Of a stretch of DNA of 64,000 nucleotides, positions 7,416 through 16,581 are shown one piece after another (the first letter of the stretch is position 1; every line of letters starts with the position of its first letter). Below the pieces are notes generated by a model. The model made no database searches. It was not told where the DNA came from and saw nothing but the letters and a program-made list of their open reading frames with translations. Source of the DNA: CAZMRF01 sp964568735 (GTDB taxonomy: Bacteria > Acidobacteriota > Polarisedimenticolia > JACPZX01); assembly GCA_964568735.1 (NCBI GenBank), contig CAZMRF010000006.1:52749-116748 (forward strand), written 5' to 3'. The position numbers and the translations under genes were made by a program.

Positions 7416-10400
7416 ATGATGCCGGGAGGGGCATCGTTGAGAGAGTCAGTACGCGCGGAGCTGGAGGCCCTCGGCGCGGGAGGGTCGGGGTGTCTGCTCG
7501 TGCGGAGGGGATCCGTTCTCCACCCCGCGCCGCTCCCGCTGGATCCCTCCGCGGCGCCCTCCGCCACCCTTCCGGTCTCTCGACTCACTGAAGCACTGGC
7601 CGCCCGGCCGGGCCAATCCGCCGTGGTTCTCCGTGAGCCCCAGGATCTCGACGGCCTCCGTCCTCTCATCGGCTCGACAGCTGCCACGGCCGTCTTCTGT
7701 CCTGTGCCGCCTCCTGGTCTGTCGGGCACCCACGACATGTTCCTGCTCGCCTGGTTCGACATCCCCGTCCGCTCGGAGCAGGACGCCATGACGTTGCGCG
7801 GACGGGTCTCCAGCCTCGCGAGCCGGATCCCCGGGCTTCTCATCGAAGAAACGCCGCACGTTCACGAACAGGTCGATCCGCTGGCGACGGCGCTCGCGGG
7901 TGCTTCGCAGGGCCTCATCCTCGTGCACGCCGGCGGGAATGTCGTCTGGGCGAACAGGGCCGGAGAGCGGGCCGCGGGACTGGACAGGCCCCTTGCTCCC
8001 GGGGAATACCTCTTCGAGAGACTCACGGAGCCTGCGCGCCTCCGCCTGGCGAGCCTCATGGAGCTGGCGGCTTCGGGTGCGTGGGCTGCGGAGGAGATCG
8101 AGTTCGGCCCGGAGGGGGAGGAGTCCCGGACGCAGCACGTGCTCGTGGACGCCGTCACCCTCGGCGCAGGCCGGGCGTTCATCATCGCCATGCGCGGGCT
8201 CACGGAGCGGGATCGGCTCGTCGACCTGCTCCGCCGCGAGAAGGACTTCACGCGGAGCCTCCTGGAGGCTGCGAACGCCTGTGTTCTCGGGCTCGATCTT
8301 CAGGGGCGTACGATCCTGTTCAATCGGGTATTCCAGGACGTTTCGGACTACCGCCTGGCGGATGTCCTGGGCCGAGATGCCATGGAGATCCTCGTCCCCG
8401 AGCCTGGCCGGGCAGACTGGCGAGACGCCCACCTGAGAGCACTCTCCGGCGTCGCGGTGACCGATCGCGACTTCATCCTCCGCTCGCGCCGCGGGGATCT
8501 GCGGACTCTCTGCCTGAGCGCCGGGCGGATCAACGACGCGAACGGCGCGGCACGCGGCGTCCTGTGGACGGGCCGGGACGTCACCGCTGAGCGCCGCCGC
8601 GAGAACGACCTGCGGGTTCGCGAGGAATCCACGAGTCGATCGCTGAGCCAGCTCAAGGAGTTCAGCCGGATCAGCAGCCTGATCCTCCAGGAGAAGAGCC
8701 TCGACACCGTTTGTAGAATGTTTGTCGAGGCTCTCAGCAAGGTCAGCACCTTCCGCCGGGCCATCCTGACGCTCTGCGAGGATTTCCGGGGATACCGGTG
8801 GTACTTCGCCGGACTCTCCGAGCAGGAGCAGGAGACCTTTCACCGCAACAAGATGACTCAGCGCGAGCGGACCACGATTTTCCAGGAGAGGTTCCGCCTG
8901 GGCAATTCGTATTACATCCCCAACACCGAGGGATGGGACTATGAAGGTGTGCGAAGCCACGCCGGTGCCGAGGGCATGCACGACTGGCACCCCGACGACT
9001 TCCTCTTCATTCCCCTGTACGGCACGAACCGCAAGCTCGTGGGAGTCGTCTCGGTGGATGATCCCGAGGACGGGCGCAGGCCCACCGCCGAGTCGATATC
9101 GCCGCTCGAGCTGTTCGCAAACCAGGTTGCCCACTCCATCGAGGAACGGAAGCTCGATCTGGAAATACGCCAGTCCACGGAGCGTTATCGCACTCTCGTC
9201 GAGACGATGCACGAGGGAGTCTTCAGCGTGGACCTCCGTGAGCGGATCCTCATGGCCAACGCCACGCTCGCGCGACTCCTGGGCGTGCCCGAGATGCTCC
9301 TCAACGGACGATCCCTCGGCTCGATGCTCGAGTCCGACGACCTCGCGAGGTTCCGCATCGAATCCGCCCTCCACGAGGGAGGCCGGGTCACCCGATTCGA
9401 GCTGTGCCTGAAGTCGGAATCCGGCGAGCGGATCCCCGTCCAGATCTCGGTCAGCCCCTACATGGACGAGGGAGAGCACCGGGGCTGTTTCGCCGTCGTC
9501 CGCGATCTCCGGGCGGAGAAGAAGGTGGAGCAGGAGCGGCGGGCGATGCAGGAGCAGCTGGCGCAGGCCGAGAAGCTCTCAGCGCTCGGCGAGGTCATCT
9601 CGGGCATCGCGCACGAGCTGAACAATCCCCTCACGGGAGTCATGGGATACTCGGAGCTCCTCCTGGGCAGTGAGGCGGCGCCTGAGGCGCGGAAGAACCT
9701 CGAGAAGATCCACAAAGAGGCGCTCCGCTGCCAGAAGATCGTGCAGAACCTCCTGATCTTCGCGCGCAGGCGGGCTCCCGAGAGGAAGGCCGTCCGCCTG
9801 AACGAGCTTGCGGAGTCGACCCTCGAGTTGCGCGCGAACCAGCTCAAGGTGGACGGAATCGAGGTCGTGATGGACCTCGAGGAGAATCTCCCGGAGATCA
9901 CGGGCGATTTCCACCAGCTCCAGCAGGTTTTCTTCAACATCCTCAACAACGCGCACCAGGCGATGGCCGAGAAGGGGGCGGGGGGCAGGCTCACGATCAA
10001 GACGAAGAGCACCGAGGGCTTCGTGGTGACGTCGTTCGCGGACACGGGGCCCGGGATCACCGGCGACCGGATCCAGAAGATCTTCGACCCCTTCTTCACG
10101 ACCAAGGGGATCGGCAAGGGAACCGGGCTCGGGCTCAGCCTTTCCTACGGGATCATCAAGGAACACGAGGGCCGGATCGAAGTCACGAGCGTCCCGGGTG
10201 CAGGCGCTACCTTCACGGTGAGCCTCCCCATGCGCGAGAAGAGCGACATCACGCGGGAGAAGCCGGAGCAGGTGGCTTTGTCCTTTGGTCCCGTCGAAGG
10301 CAAGGACATCCTCGTCGTGGACGACGAGGAGACGATCCTCGACCTTCTGGAGTCGGTCCTCCTGGCTGCCGGCCACAAGGTCACCACGGCCTGCAACGGA

Positions 10401-10709
10401 CGGCAGGCCCTCGAGAAGATCAAGACGTGCGACTACGACGTGATCATCTCGGACGTGAAAATGCCCGACATGGGCGGCGAGAAGCTCTACGAGTGTGTCA
10501 CCGAGATCAAGCCGTATCTCAGGTCCCGGATGGTCTTCTCGACCGGCGACACCGTGAACCCCACGACGCAGGCTCTCTTCCAGAGAACCGGGAACCTCCA
10601 CATCGCCAAGCCCTTCAGGCTCGAGGACGTCGACCAGGTCATCCGCCAGGTCCTCGAGCTCCATGGGGAGGCCGGCGGCGGCAAGGGCGCGGGCCGCCCG
10701 GCGGGATAG
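7416..10709 (+). CDS. hybrid sensor histidine kinase (PAS/GAF/HisKA/HATPase/REC)
   Basis: 1097 residues with no obvious transmembrane segment, so probably a cytoplasmic sensor. A divergent N-terminal region is followed by PAS-like domains near 150-240 and 285-395, a GAF domain near 415-580, a third PAS near 590-705, and HisKA with H733 in GIAHELNNPL. The HATPase domain shows NILNNAHQAM, ADTGPGIT, DPFFTTK and GTGLGLSLS, and a C-terminal receiver has D1013 in IISDVKMPD. The signal is unknown. A TTG at 7437 behind GGGAGGGG is an alternative start. The receiver may regulate the kinase itself, with the preceding HTH-REC protein as output. Confidence 0.93.
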   Translation: MMPGGASLRESVRAELEALGAGGSGCLLVRRGSVLHPAPLPLDPSAAPSATLPVSRLTEALAARPGQSAVVLREPQDLDGLRPLIGSTAATAVFCPVPPPGLSGTHDMFLLAWFDIPVRSEQDAMTLRGRVSSLASRIPGLLIEETPHVHEQVDPLATALAGASQGLILVHAGGNVVWANRAGERAAGLDRPLAPGEYLFERLTEPARLRLASLMELAASGAWAAEEIEFGPEGEESRTQHVLVDAVTLGAGRAFIIAMRGLTERDRLVDLLRREKDFTRSLLEAANACVLGLDLQGRTILFNRVFQDVSDYRLADVLGRDAMEILVPEPGRADWRDAHLRALSGVAVTDRDFILRSRRGDLRTLCLSAGRINDANGAARGVLWTGRDVTAERRRENDLRVREESTSRSLSQLKEFSRISSLILQEKSLDTVCRMFVEALSKVSTFRRAILTLCEDFRGYRWYFAGLSEQEQETFHRNKMTQRERTTIFQERFRLGNSYYIPNTEGWDYEGVRSHAGAEGMHDWHPDDFLFIPLYGTNRKLVGVVSVDDPEDGRRPTAESISPLELFANQVAHSIEERKLDLEIRQSTERYRTLVETMHEGVFSVDLRERILMANATLARLLGVPEMLLNGRSLGSMLESDDLARFRIESALHEGGRVTRFELCLKSESGERIPVQISVSPYMDEGEHRGCFAVVRDLRAEKKVEQERRAMQEQLAQAEKLSALGEVISGIAHELNNPLTGVMGYSELLLGSEAAPEARKNLEKIHKEALRCQKIVQNLLIFARRRAPERKAVRLNELAESTLELRANQLKVDGIEVVMDLEENLPEITGDFHQLQQVFFNILNNAHQAMAEKGAGGRLTIKTKSTEGFVVTSFADTGPGITGDRIQKIFDPFFTTKGIGKGTGLGLSLSYGIIKEHEGRIEVTSVPGAGATFTVSLPMREKSDITREKPEQVALSFGPVEGKDILVVDDEETILDLLESVLLAAGHKVTTACNGRQALEKIKTCDYDVIISDVKMPDMGGEKLYECVTEIKPYLRSRMVFSTGDTVNPTTQALFQRTGNLHIAKPFRLEDVDQVIRQVLELHGEAGGGKGAGRPAG

Positions 10710-10748
10710 CAGCCGCTGTTCGAGCAGTCCCTCGAGAGCCCGCGGAGC

Positions 10749-11249
10749 TCAGGGGGCGTCAGCCTTCCTTCCCCGAACGAGATCGGACAGAGCGTGCTCG
10801 CCCGGGGGATGGAGGCGCCCGCCGTGCTCCCTCAGGAACTCCGTGGCAGCGGAAGCGTCCCGAAAGGCGATCAGGCTGGGCTGGCAGCGGTCGTAGCAGA
10901 GGTGGAGCGGAGACTTCGCCTCGGCCACGGCAGGCTCGTGCCGCCGGCAGGGTGTCTCGTCGCTTCCCTCCACGAGATAGGCAGACTCGATCGGGAAGAG
11001 CTGGGCCGAGGCGTGGTCGGCCACGAACAGCTCCTTCGCGTCACCCGCCTGCTGCCTGAGGAACTCGAGCGCGCACCGGGGGCAGCACGCCTTGAGAATG
11101 CGCCCATCGTTCAGGACCAGGGAGGCGTGAACTTCGGAGTGGATTTCCCGCTCGCAGATGGCGCACAGCTCGTGGCTCGGTGAACATCCTGGTGCCATCA
11201 GAAGCACCGCCACGCAGAGGGCTGCCGTGAGCAGGCATCGGAGCTTCAT
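10749..11249 (-). CDS. NosL-like metal-binding lipoprotein
   Basis: 166-residue predicted lipoprotein. The signal MKLRCLLTAALCVAVLLMAP ends in a lipobox cysteine at C22. CAIC (29-32) and CCPRC (55-59) form a TRASH/NosL-like cysteine arrangement, and ADHASAQLFPIESAYLVEGS resembles the NosL substrate-binding region. NosL family proteins bind Cu(I) at the outer membrane or periplasmic face. It lies downstream of the copper-type cluster on the same strand. An exact TATAAT at 11259-11264 (minus) lies only about 10 bases before the ATG at 11249, which would leave almost no leader if used. Confidence 0.7.
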   Translation of the reverse strand: MKLRCLLTAALCVAVLLMAPGCSPSHELCAICEREIHSEVHASLVLNDGRILKACCPRCALEFLRQQAGDAKELFVADHASAQLFPIESAYLVEGSDETPCRRHEPAVAEAKSPLHLCYDRCQPSLIAFRDASAATEFLREHGGRLHPPGEHALSDLVRGRKADAP

Positions 11250-11676
11250 GGTGGTCGAATTATACAATCCCGGAATGCGCCGGCGAGGGTGAGCATCGCG
11301 CCGCGATCTGGAAGTCTCCCCAGAATACCGGCTTCGGGGGCGGTTCTCTCCGAGCGGCGGATGGGGCGCTGCTTCCTGCATGCTTCGAATGTGGTTCGAA
11401 CGCACCCTGCTCAAGTCGGGTGAGGGAGCGGATGCGGCCAGGTCACGCAATCCCACGCGCACCGAGCGACCGAGATAGATCCCCCCATCGTCAGAGCCGC
11501 CACTCCCCGCAGGGCGATGATGGCTCGAATCAGGACCGAATCCCTTACGAGACGCCGATTCCGCCTCTCGACCGGGTCGCTCGTGTGGAGGCAGGTCATG
11601 AGGGTTGTGAGGTTCTCGTCGTGTCCGGGCTCGTCGATCACCTCACGCGCACAGTTCTGGACCTCAGCGTCAGGTG
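11250..11676. other. intergenic stretch, possible small ORF
   Basis: No recognised gene. A minus-strand frame 11411-11641 could encode 76 residues (starting MIDEPGHDENLTTLMTCL) but has no motif or clear ribosome-binding site; it may be a gene remnant or chance. Confidence 0.3.
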
Positions 11677-13680
11677 TTACCGCATGCTCGTGACATTGAA
11701 TGTAGCCGCCGATAGCGGCCCCCAGTTCCCGTGAACATCCATGGCTCTGGCGTAGATTATGGGCAGATACTTGCCCGCCAGCACCAGGTCTGCCGGTATC
11801 GACGCGTTGAACGGGGCGACCGATCGCTGCCCCTTCAACAGTACGGTCGTGCCCGATCCGGGGATGTCCGCTGAGTTCACGTAATACTCAATCAGCGCCA
11901 CATGTGAGCCCCCGGTAGCGGCGTCATCGGCGAAGCCCTTCAGCTTGATCTCCGGTGCCCCCTGCGTCGGGTTCGGGATAACGTTGAGTCCGGATATCAC
12001 TGGGCCCTCCATGTCGGCGCCGCCTTCGGATACCAACAGGCTTGCCACCATTTCTGGCCCCCACCTGCCCCTGTCATCCCTCCCGCGCACCCGGATGAGA
12101 TATGCCCCGGGGCTCCATCCGGACACATTCACCGCGCCGGTCACCACCTCCTCGACTTCATCGAACCTGCCGTCCTCCGCGAACATCGGTGTGCCGCTCC
12201 CGGCAGGGGTCAGCGGGTCGAGGTAGAACTCCGAGTTCGTCACCACGCCGAATCCACTGGTGAGATCCGAGGTGCGTGCTCTGAGCACGGCCACGGCTGC
12301 TCCTGCCGTCGGGCTCGGCGCCAGGACAACGCTCTTCACCGAGGGTCCCATGGGATCGGCAGACGGATCGACCTGGAACGACGTGATGCAGTAGGTTCCC
12401 CACAGGCCGGCTGCGTCCACGCCGTGCATGACGACGGGGTACACTCCTTCGGCCAGGCCGGTCGTCTCGACCAGCCCATCGAGGGACTCCACCGGCGAGT
12501 CGAGCGCCCCGTCGCTCGCTTCGAGCGGTATTCCCGCTCCATCGTTTCCGGGGGCCGATACAAACGCCTCGGCTCCATAAATCGGCGAACCGCCTGTAGT
12601 GCGATCGTCGATTCTAATGCTCACCTTCACCGGCATCCTTGGTGGTGCCACTGATGGCTGGGCTGTACCGCAAACCCCGCTTGGGGGTGTCCAGTCCTCG
12701 AGCGGGGGGCGCGACAGTCTGAACGTCTGCTGCCCAACCGGGCCCCAATTCCCCAGCGCGTCCGCCGCCTGCATCGTGATGACCCAGTCGCCGGGAGCTC
12801 GACCCGACGCGTTGACGCTGAACCGAACCACTTCCTCTGCGGCGTCGAACTCGCCATCCGCTGCCAGGAGAGGCAACCAGGGCTGATTCGGGCCCACCGA
12901 GTCACTCACGATGCGATATCGTGCCTCTCTGAGAGGCGTCTTGCCCGAGGCCGCGTCGCTCGCGAGCGCACTGACGACTACGTCGCGCACGCCGCCCGAT
13001 GGGTTCGGCGACGCGGTCATCGCCGTCATCGACGGGCCCGATAAATCGTTCGAGTACACCTCGAACGTCGGGCCCGGCACGTAGTGCCACTGCAGGGCGT
13101 GCTCGAGCATCACCGAGGGGTTCGGATAGTCCACCTTGCCGAACCAGCCGATGCTCCACTGATACGTGCCCGGCAGATAGGGTGCGTGTGGGTGGAGTAC
13201 GATGGGACCGGGAAACACGCTGGCGGTCCAGTTGGGATCGCCGTCGTCCCCCATCCCTGTCGGACCGGTCGCCCGCGCAACCTCCTCGCCATTGTGGTCC
13301 CGAACCCCCACCCGTACCCAGCCGGGCTGATCTCCTCCCGTCACGAAGATGGTCATGCGCTCGCCGGCTTCGTACACAGGCTTTTCCGTCCACCCGCGGA
13401 AGTTCATCTCCGAGTTGTGTCTGCCCCCGAACATGCCGTGATAGTGGCAGCCTGCGCAGGTTGGGGAATCAGCGGGCGCACCGCCCCAGGACCACCTCGA
13501 GTGACAGCTGGCGCAGTATCGATCCCAGGAATTGCGCGTTGCGAATGCCGGACTCGCCGCGGTGGCGATCAGGAATAGCGAGAGCAGAAGCCGAGAAAGG
13601 CCTTGCCAAGCTCGGGTAGAAGAGAGCGTTCTCCCGTCCTTCCTCGCCACAATCTGGGTCACAGGACACGTCTTCCACAT
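11677..13680 (-). CDS. secreted diheme protein with repeated Ig-like modules
   Basis: 667 residues. A long signal region (SRLLLSLFLIATAASPAFA) precedes two c-type heme motifs close together, CASCH (56-60) and CAGCH (75-79). The rest consists of beta-rich modules of roughly 100-120 residues with recurring patterns: SPNPSGG..., PSPTAGA..., PNPTQGA..., and endings such as GNWGPV, RGRWGPE and GNWGPLS. The modules look like extracellular Ig or fibronectin-like repeats. The function is unknown; export of a diheme head on a repeat stalk suggests surface or periplasmic electron transfer. The start at 13680 is chosen for the signal peptide and GGGAGG upstream; the frame is open to 13902. Confidence 0.7.
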   Translation of the reverse strand: MWKTCPVTQIVARKDGRTLSSTRAWQGLSRLLLSLFLIATAASPAFATRNSWDRYCASCHSRWSWGGAPADSPTCAGCHYHGMFGGRHNSEMNFRGWTEKPVYEAGERMTIFVTGGDQPGWVRVGVRDHNGEEVARATGPTGMGDDGDPNWTASVFPGPIVLHPHAPYLPGTYQWSIGWFGKVDYPNPSVMLEHALQWHYVPGPTFEVYSNDLSGPSMTAMTASPNPSGGVRDVVVSALASDAASGKTPLREARYRIVSDSVGPNQPWLPLLAADGEFDAAEEVVRFSVNASGRAPGDWVITMQAADALGNWGPVGQQTFRLSRPPLEDWTPPSGVCGTAQPSVAPPRMPVKVSIRIDDRTTGGSPIYGAEAFVSAPGNDGAGIPLEASDGALDSPVESLDGLVETTGLAEGVYPVVMHGVDAAGLWGTYCITSFQVDPSADPMGPSVKSVVLAPSPTAGAAVAVLRARTSDLTSGFGVVTNSEFYLDPLTPAGSGTPMFAEDGRFDEVEEVVTGAVNVSGWSPGAYLIRVRGRDDRGRWGPEMVASLLVSEGGADMEGPVISGLNVIPNPTQGAPEIKLKGFADDAATGGSHVALIEYYVNSADIPGSGTTVLLKGQRSVAPFNASIPADLVLAGKYLPIIYARAMDVHGNWGPLSAATFNVTSMR

Positions 13681-14110
13681 GATGTGCGGCCTCCCGAAAG
13701 GGCGATTTCGGAGGGGTGATAAGCAAGCAGCATGCCGGGGTGACGAAACCAATCCCATTCCAAAGCTGAGGTGCCATTGGCCCTTCCGGGTGCCGAAGGA
13801 TGAGCTGTGCGCTGAACACCATCTCCGGAGCGCAAGATGACCCACCCAGCGATGTTGGTTGTTACGCATTGTGAACAACGATCTGCCCCGCTCCTGGCGC
13901 AAGCTTGCCCTTCAGGAAGCCCGCCCAGAAGCAGGGTTTTCCAGCGCAGAGAGGGTTCGAGAAGGCGGGGTCGGAACTCAGAGGAAGAACAAGAACCCCT
14001 ACGTGGCCGGCGTCCGGACATTCCCTCGAATGCGCTCGTCTCGGTCGAGCGCGAGCGGAAGCGAAGCCAGATTCTTGTCGACCTGCTGGCGGAGAACTGC
14101 TGATTCTGGT
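13681..14110. other. intergenic region without a supported gene
   Basis: 430 bases between two leftward genes. Frames exist on both strands but show Arg/Ser-rich shadow composition and no motif. No terminator or RNA fold was recognised. It separates the metal-efflux operon from the diheme-protein gene and probably holds that gene's promoter. Confidence 0.4.
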
Positions 14111-14437
14111 CTAGTGATGGGGATGCGCTTCGTGCTCCTCCGCCAGTCTGACCTCGCGGGCCATCTTCTTGTCCCCTTCCTCCGTCACCGACACCACGAT
14201 CTTCTCTCCGACCTTGATCTCCCCGACGCCGACCGGGGCCTTCCCTCTGAAGCACTTGGTGTCCTTGCTCAGCAGAATGCTGATCTTTTCCCCATCCTTC
14301 GCCGACACCTCTAGATGGGCCGCATCCACGGCCGCCACGGTGCCCATGACCTCATGCACGTGGCCCTCGTGGGCCAGAAGCTGACCGACGATGGCCAGCG
14401 TTGCGACGATCGACAGGATCGCACTGATTCTCCTCAT
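14111..14437 (-). CDS. small periplasmic His-rich protein (DUF5666-like)
   Basis: 108 residues with signal peptide MRRISAILSIVATLAIVGQLLA, then HEGHVHEVMGTVAAVDAAHLEV, KDTKCFRGKAPVGVGEIKVGEKIVV and a His-rich C-terminus (EEHEAHPHH). The small beta-barrel pattern (GTV..VD...LEV, VGEKIVV) resembles DUF5666/OB-like periplasmic proteins. The terminal histidines and one cysteine suggest metal binding. ATG 14437 is preceded by GGAGGG. It is the last gene of the leftward metal cluster. Confidence 0.75.
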   Translation of the reverse strand: MRRISAILSIVATLAIVGQLLAHEGHVHEVMGTVAAVDAAHLEVSAKDGEKISILLSKDTKCFRGKAPVGVGEIKVGEKIVVSVTEEGDKKMAREVRLAEEHEAHPHH

Positions 14438-14532
14438 TTCCACACCCTCCATGAACGGCTTGGTCCCCGGCAAGGGGACTTGGAGCCTGTCCAGGCCATA
14501 GCTCGGGCGCGAGCGATGACTCGGACGGGTTC

Positions 14533-15144
14533 CTAGTGTTTGTGTTCCGGGGGCGCCGGTGCCGGCTCCCCACCCTCCAGAAACCGCTCGATTTCCTGTT
14601 CCTTCTCGAACTCCCGCCGGCTCATCGGGTTCATCGATTCCATCTCTGCAATCTCCTCCGGCGTGATGTCGGGAAGGTGACGGATGAAGTGGACGAGCTG
14701 CCAGGACCCCAGGTCTTCGGCCGGAGGTTCTGGTCCCCAGGCAGGCATCCCGGTGAGCCGAATCCCGTTGTGAATGATGTAGAAGATCTCTCCGTCCGAC
14801 AGAGACTGCGTTGACTCGAGCTGCATGTCAGGGACCTTCGGGTAAAGGCCCTGGCCTATCTGGGTCTGGCCCTTCCCGTCGTTGCCATGACAGGTCGCGC
14901 AGTGGTCGGCGAAATGCGCCCTGGCTTCGGCCAGCGCTTCCGGAGTCAGCGGAACTGGGTTATCCATGGCATGGGCTGCCCTGGGCATTGCCTTGTGGCG
15001 CATCCATCGCGCGAGGAAGGCCTCCGCCGCGCTCGGCTCTCCACGTGCGCTGAACCCGTCTTTGGGCATCGCCAGGAGGGCCAGGAGCACGGCTACAAGA
15101 ATCGCCCCGAGTAGGAGCCACCCAACCTTCGTCCGCGCAGTCAT
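14533..15144 (-). CDS. membrane-anchored monoheme cytochrome c
   Basis: 203 residues. An N-terminal transmembrane anchor (GWLLLGAILVAVLLALLAM) precedes one class I heme c site CATCH (C82-H86), with a likely distal methionine in LTGMPAWGP. LSDGEIFYIIHNGIR and LGSWQLVHFIRHLP are typical of small respiratory cytochromes. It follows the multicopper oxidase with almost no gap (an in-frame GTG at 15171 is one base from that stop), so it may take electrons from or deliver them to the oxidase. The C-terminus is charged and ends EHKH. Confidence 0.85.
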   Translation of the reverse strand: MTARTKVGWLLLGAILVAVLLALLAMPKDGFSARGEPSAAEAFLARWMRHKAMPRAAHAMDNPVPLTPEALAEARAHFADHCATCHGNDGKGQTQIGQGLYPKVPDMQLESTQSLSDGEIFYIIHNGIRLTGMPAWGPEPPAEDLGSWQLVHFIRHLPDITPEEIAEMESMNPMSRREFEKEQEIERFLEGGEPAPAPPEHKH

Positions 15145-15171
15145 GGGATATCCCCAGAAGTCCCCGCTCAC

Positions 15172-16581
15172 CTATGGAACTGACTCCGCTCCGGTCATCG
15201 GCTTCCTCGGCCGGAGCTTCATTCCGCACTTCGGGCAGTTACCGGGCTTCTCCTGCATGACCTCCGGATGCATCGGGCACGCATAGACCGAAAGGCTATC
15301 GTCGGGAGACGATGCAGGGCTCCCTTGCACCTCCTCACTTGCCGCGGGGCTGGCGACGGTTCCCGGAGGGTTGTCGTACCAGCCCGGATCTTCGCCGGGC
15401 TGTAGCTCCTCCCGCACCTTCAGGACCGTGAACATCCCTCCCATGCCGATCGGGCCGAAGGGACCCTGACCTCCCATCATGGGGAGGGTGTTCTGCGGGC
15501 CTGCCATGTGCATCTCCGACATGTCGTGCATGCCCGTCTCACCCATGGCCATGTACTCGGGGAGCAGCGAACGGATCTGCGGCTCGAGATCATCATGCTT
15601 GACGCCGATCACGTTCGCGACGTCATGGCCCATGGCGTTCATGGGGTGATGACGGCGGTGACAGTGCATGGCCCAGTCTCCTGCCGTCGCCACGAACTCG
15701 ATGTCGCGCGTCTGCCCGGGGGAGACGACCACTGTCGTCTCGGGCCACCGGGCCGAAGGCGGGATCTCGCCACCGTCGGTTGCCGTGACCTGGAACGTAT
15801 GACCGTGGAGGTGGATCGGGTGGGACTCCTGGCCCACGTTTCCGAAACGGATCCGGACGCGGTCGCCGACTCGCGCGACGAGAGGCTCGGTGCCAGGAAA
15901 GGCCCGGCTATTAAAGGTGAAGATGTTGAAGTCGGTCATGATGTTCACATTCGGCGTTGCGCTCCCGGGCTCCACAAACCACTCGTTGAGGAAGATCGCG
16001 TAGTCGCGGTCGATCCGCGGACCCTCGGGCTTGCTCGGATGGATGACGAAAAAGCCCATCGCCCCCAATCCGATCTGGACCATCTCGTCTCCGTGGGAGT
16101 GGTACATCTGAGTGCCGTGCTGGCGCAGAGTGAACTCGTAGGCGAATGTCTCGCCGGGAGCGATCGGGTTCTGGCTCAGGCCGGCCACGCCGTCCATGCC
16201 GCTCGGGAGGAGCACTCCGTGCCAGTGGACCGCGGTGGGCTCGGGCAGATTGTTCGTCACGAGGAATCGCACCCGATCTCCCTCGACAGCCTCGATCGTG
16301 GGGCCCGGAGTCCGTCCGTTGTAGCACCACGCATTGATGACCATCCCAGGCGCGATCTCGTGTTTGCACCGCTCCACGACCAGGCGGAAGACCTTTACGC
16401 CATTCGCCATCTCCCATGGGAGGGTGGCGCCATTGGGCGTTGCGACAGGGGTGTACGGCGGATGGCGCGGGTCGGGGAGGCCGCCGGAAGGGGCGGCGTC
16501 GCCGGCGGCCGATGGTCCGGATAGGACGGCCAGGCCTGCGGTGAGCAGCAGACTCAAGCAAACGACATGACGCATCATCAT
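15172..16581 (-). CDS. multicopper oxidase with C-terminal heavy-metal-binding domain
   Basis: 469 residues with a Sec signal (LSLLLTAGLAVLSGPSAAG). Cupredoxin copper ligands are visible: AVHWHG, MYHSHGD, SHPIHLHGH and AMHCHRRHH with a downstream Met. A Met/His-rich linker follows (MGETGMHDMSEMHMAGP, MMGG). The last 30 residues are a heavy-metal-binding domain, YACPMHPEVMQEKPGNCPKCG. This is consistent with a periplasmic cuprous oxidase; the appended metal domain may capture copper. The gene overlaps the upstream TolC gene by 4 bases (ATGA), so the two are translationally coupled. Confidence 0.9.
   Translation of the reverse strand: MMMRHVVCLSLLLTAGLAVLSGPSAAGDAAPSGGLPDPRHPPYTPVATPNGATLPWEMANGVKVFRLVVERCKHEIAPGMVINAWCYNGRTPGPTIEAVEGDRVRFLVTNNLPEPTAVHWHGVLLPSGMDGVAGLSQNPIAPGETFAYEFTLRQHGTQMYHSHGDEMVQIGLGAMGFFVIHPSKPEGPRIDRDYAIFLNEWFVEPGSATPNVNIMTDFNIFTFNSRAFPGTEPLVARVGDRVRIRFGNVGQESHPIHLHGHTFQVTATDGGEIPPSARWPETTVVVSPGQTRDIEFVATAGDWAMHCHRRHHPMNAMGHDVANVIGVKHDDLEPQIRSLLPEYMAMGETGMHDMSEMHMAGPQNTLPMMGGQGPFGPIGMGGMFTVLKVREELQPGEDPGWYDNPPGTVASPAASEEVQGSPASSPDDSLSVYACPMHPEVMQEKPGNCPKCGMKLRPRKPMTGAESVP

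Noticed and set aside
7446..9479. 677-codon minus-strand frame inside the hybrid kinase
   Set aside because: Shadow of the kinase reading frame in GC-rich DNA; no motif or ribosome-binding site.
11411..11641. 76-codon minus ORF between the NosL-like and diheme genes
   Set aside because: No ribosome-binding site or recognisable motif; kept only as a note in the intergenic entry.
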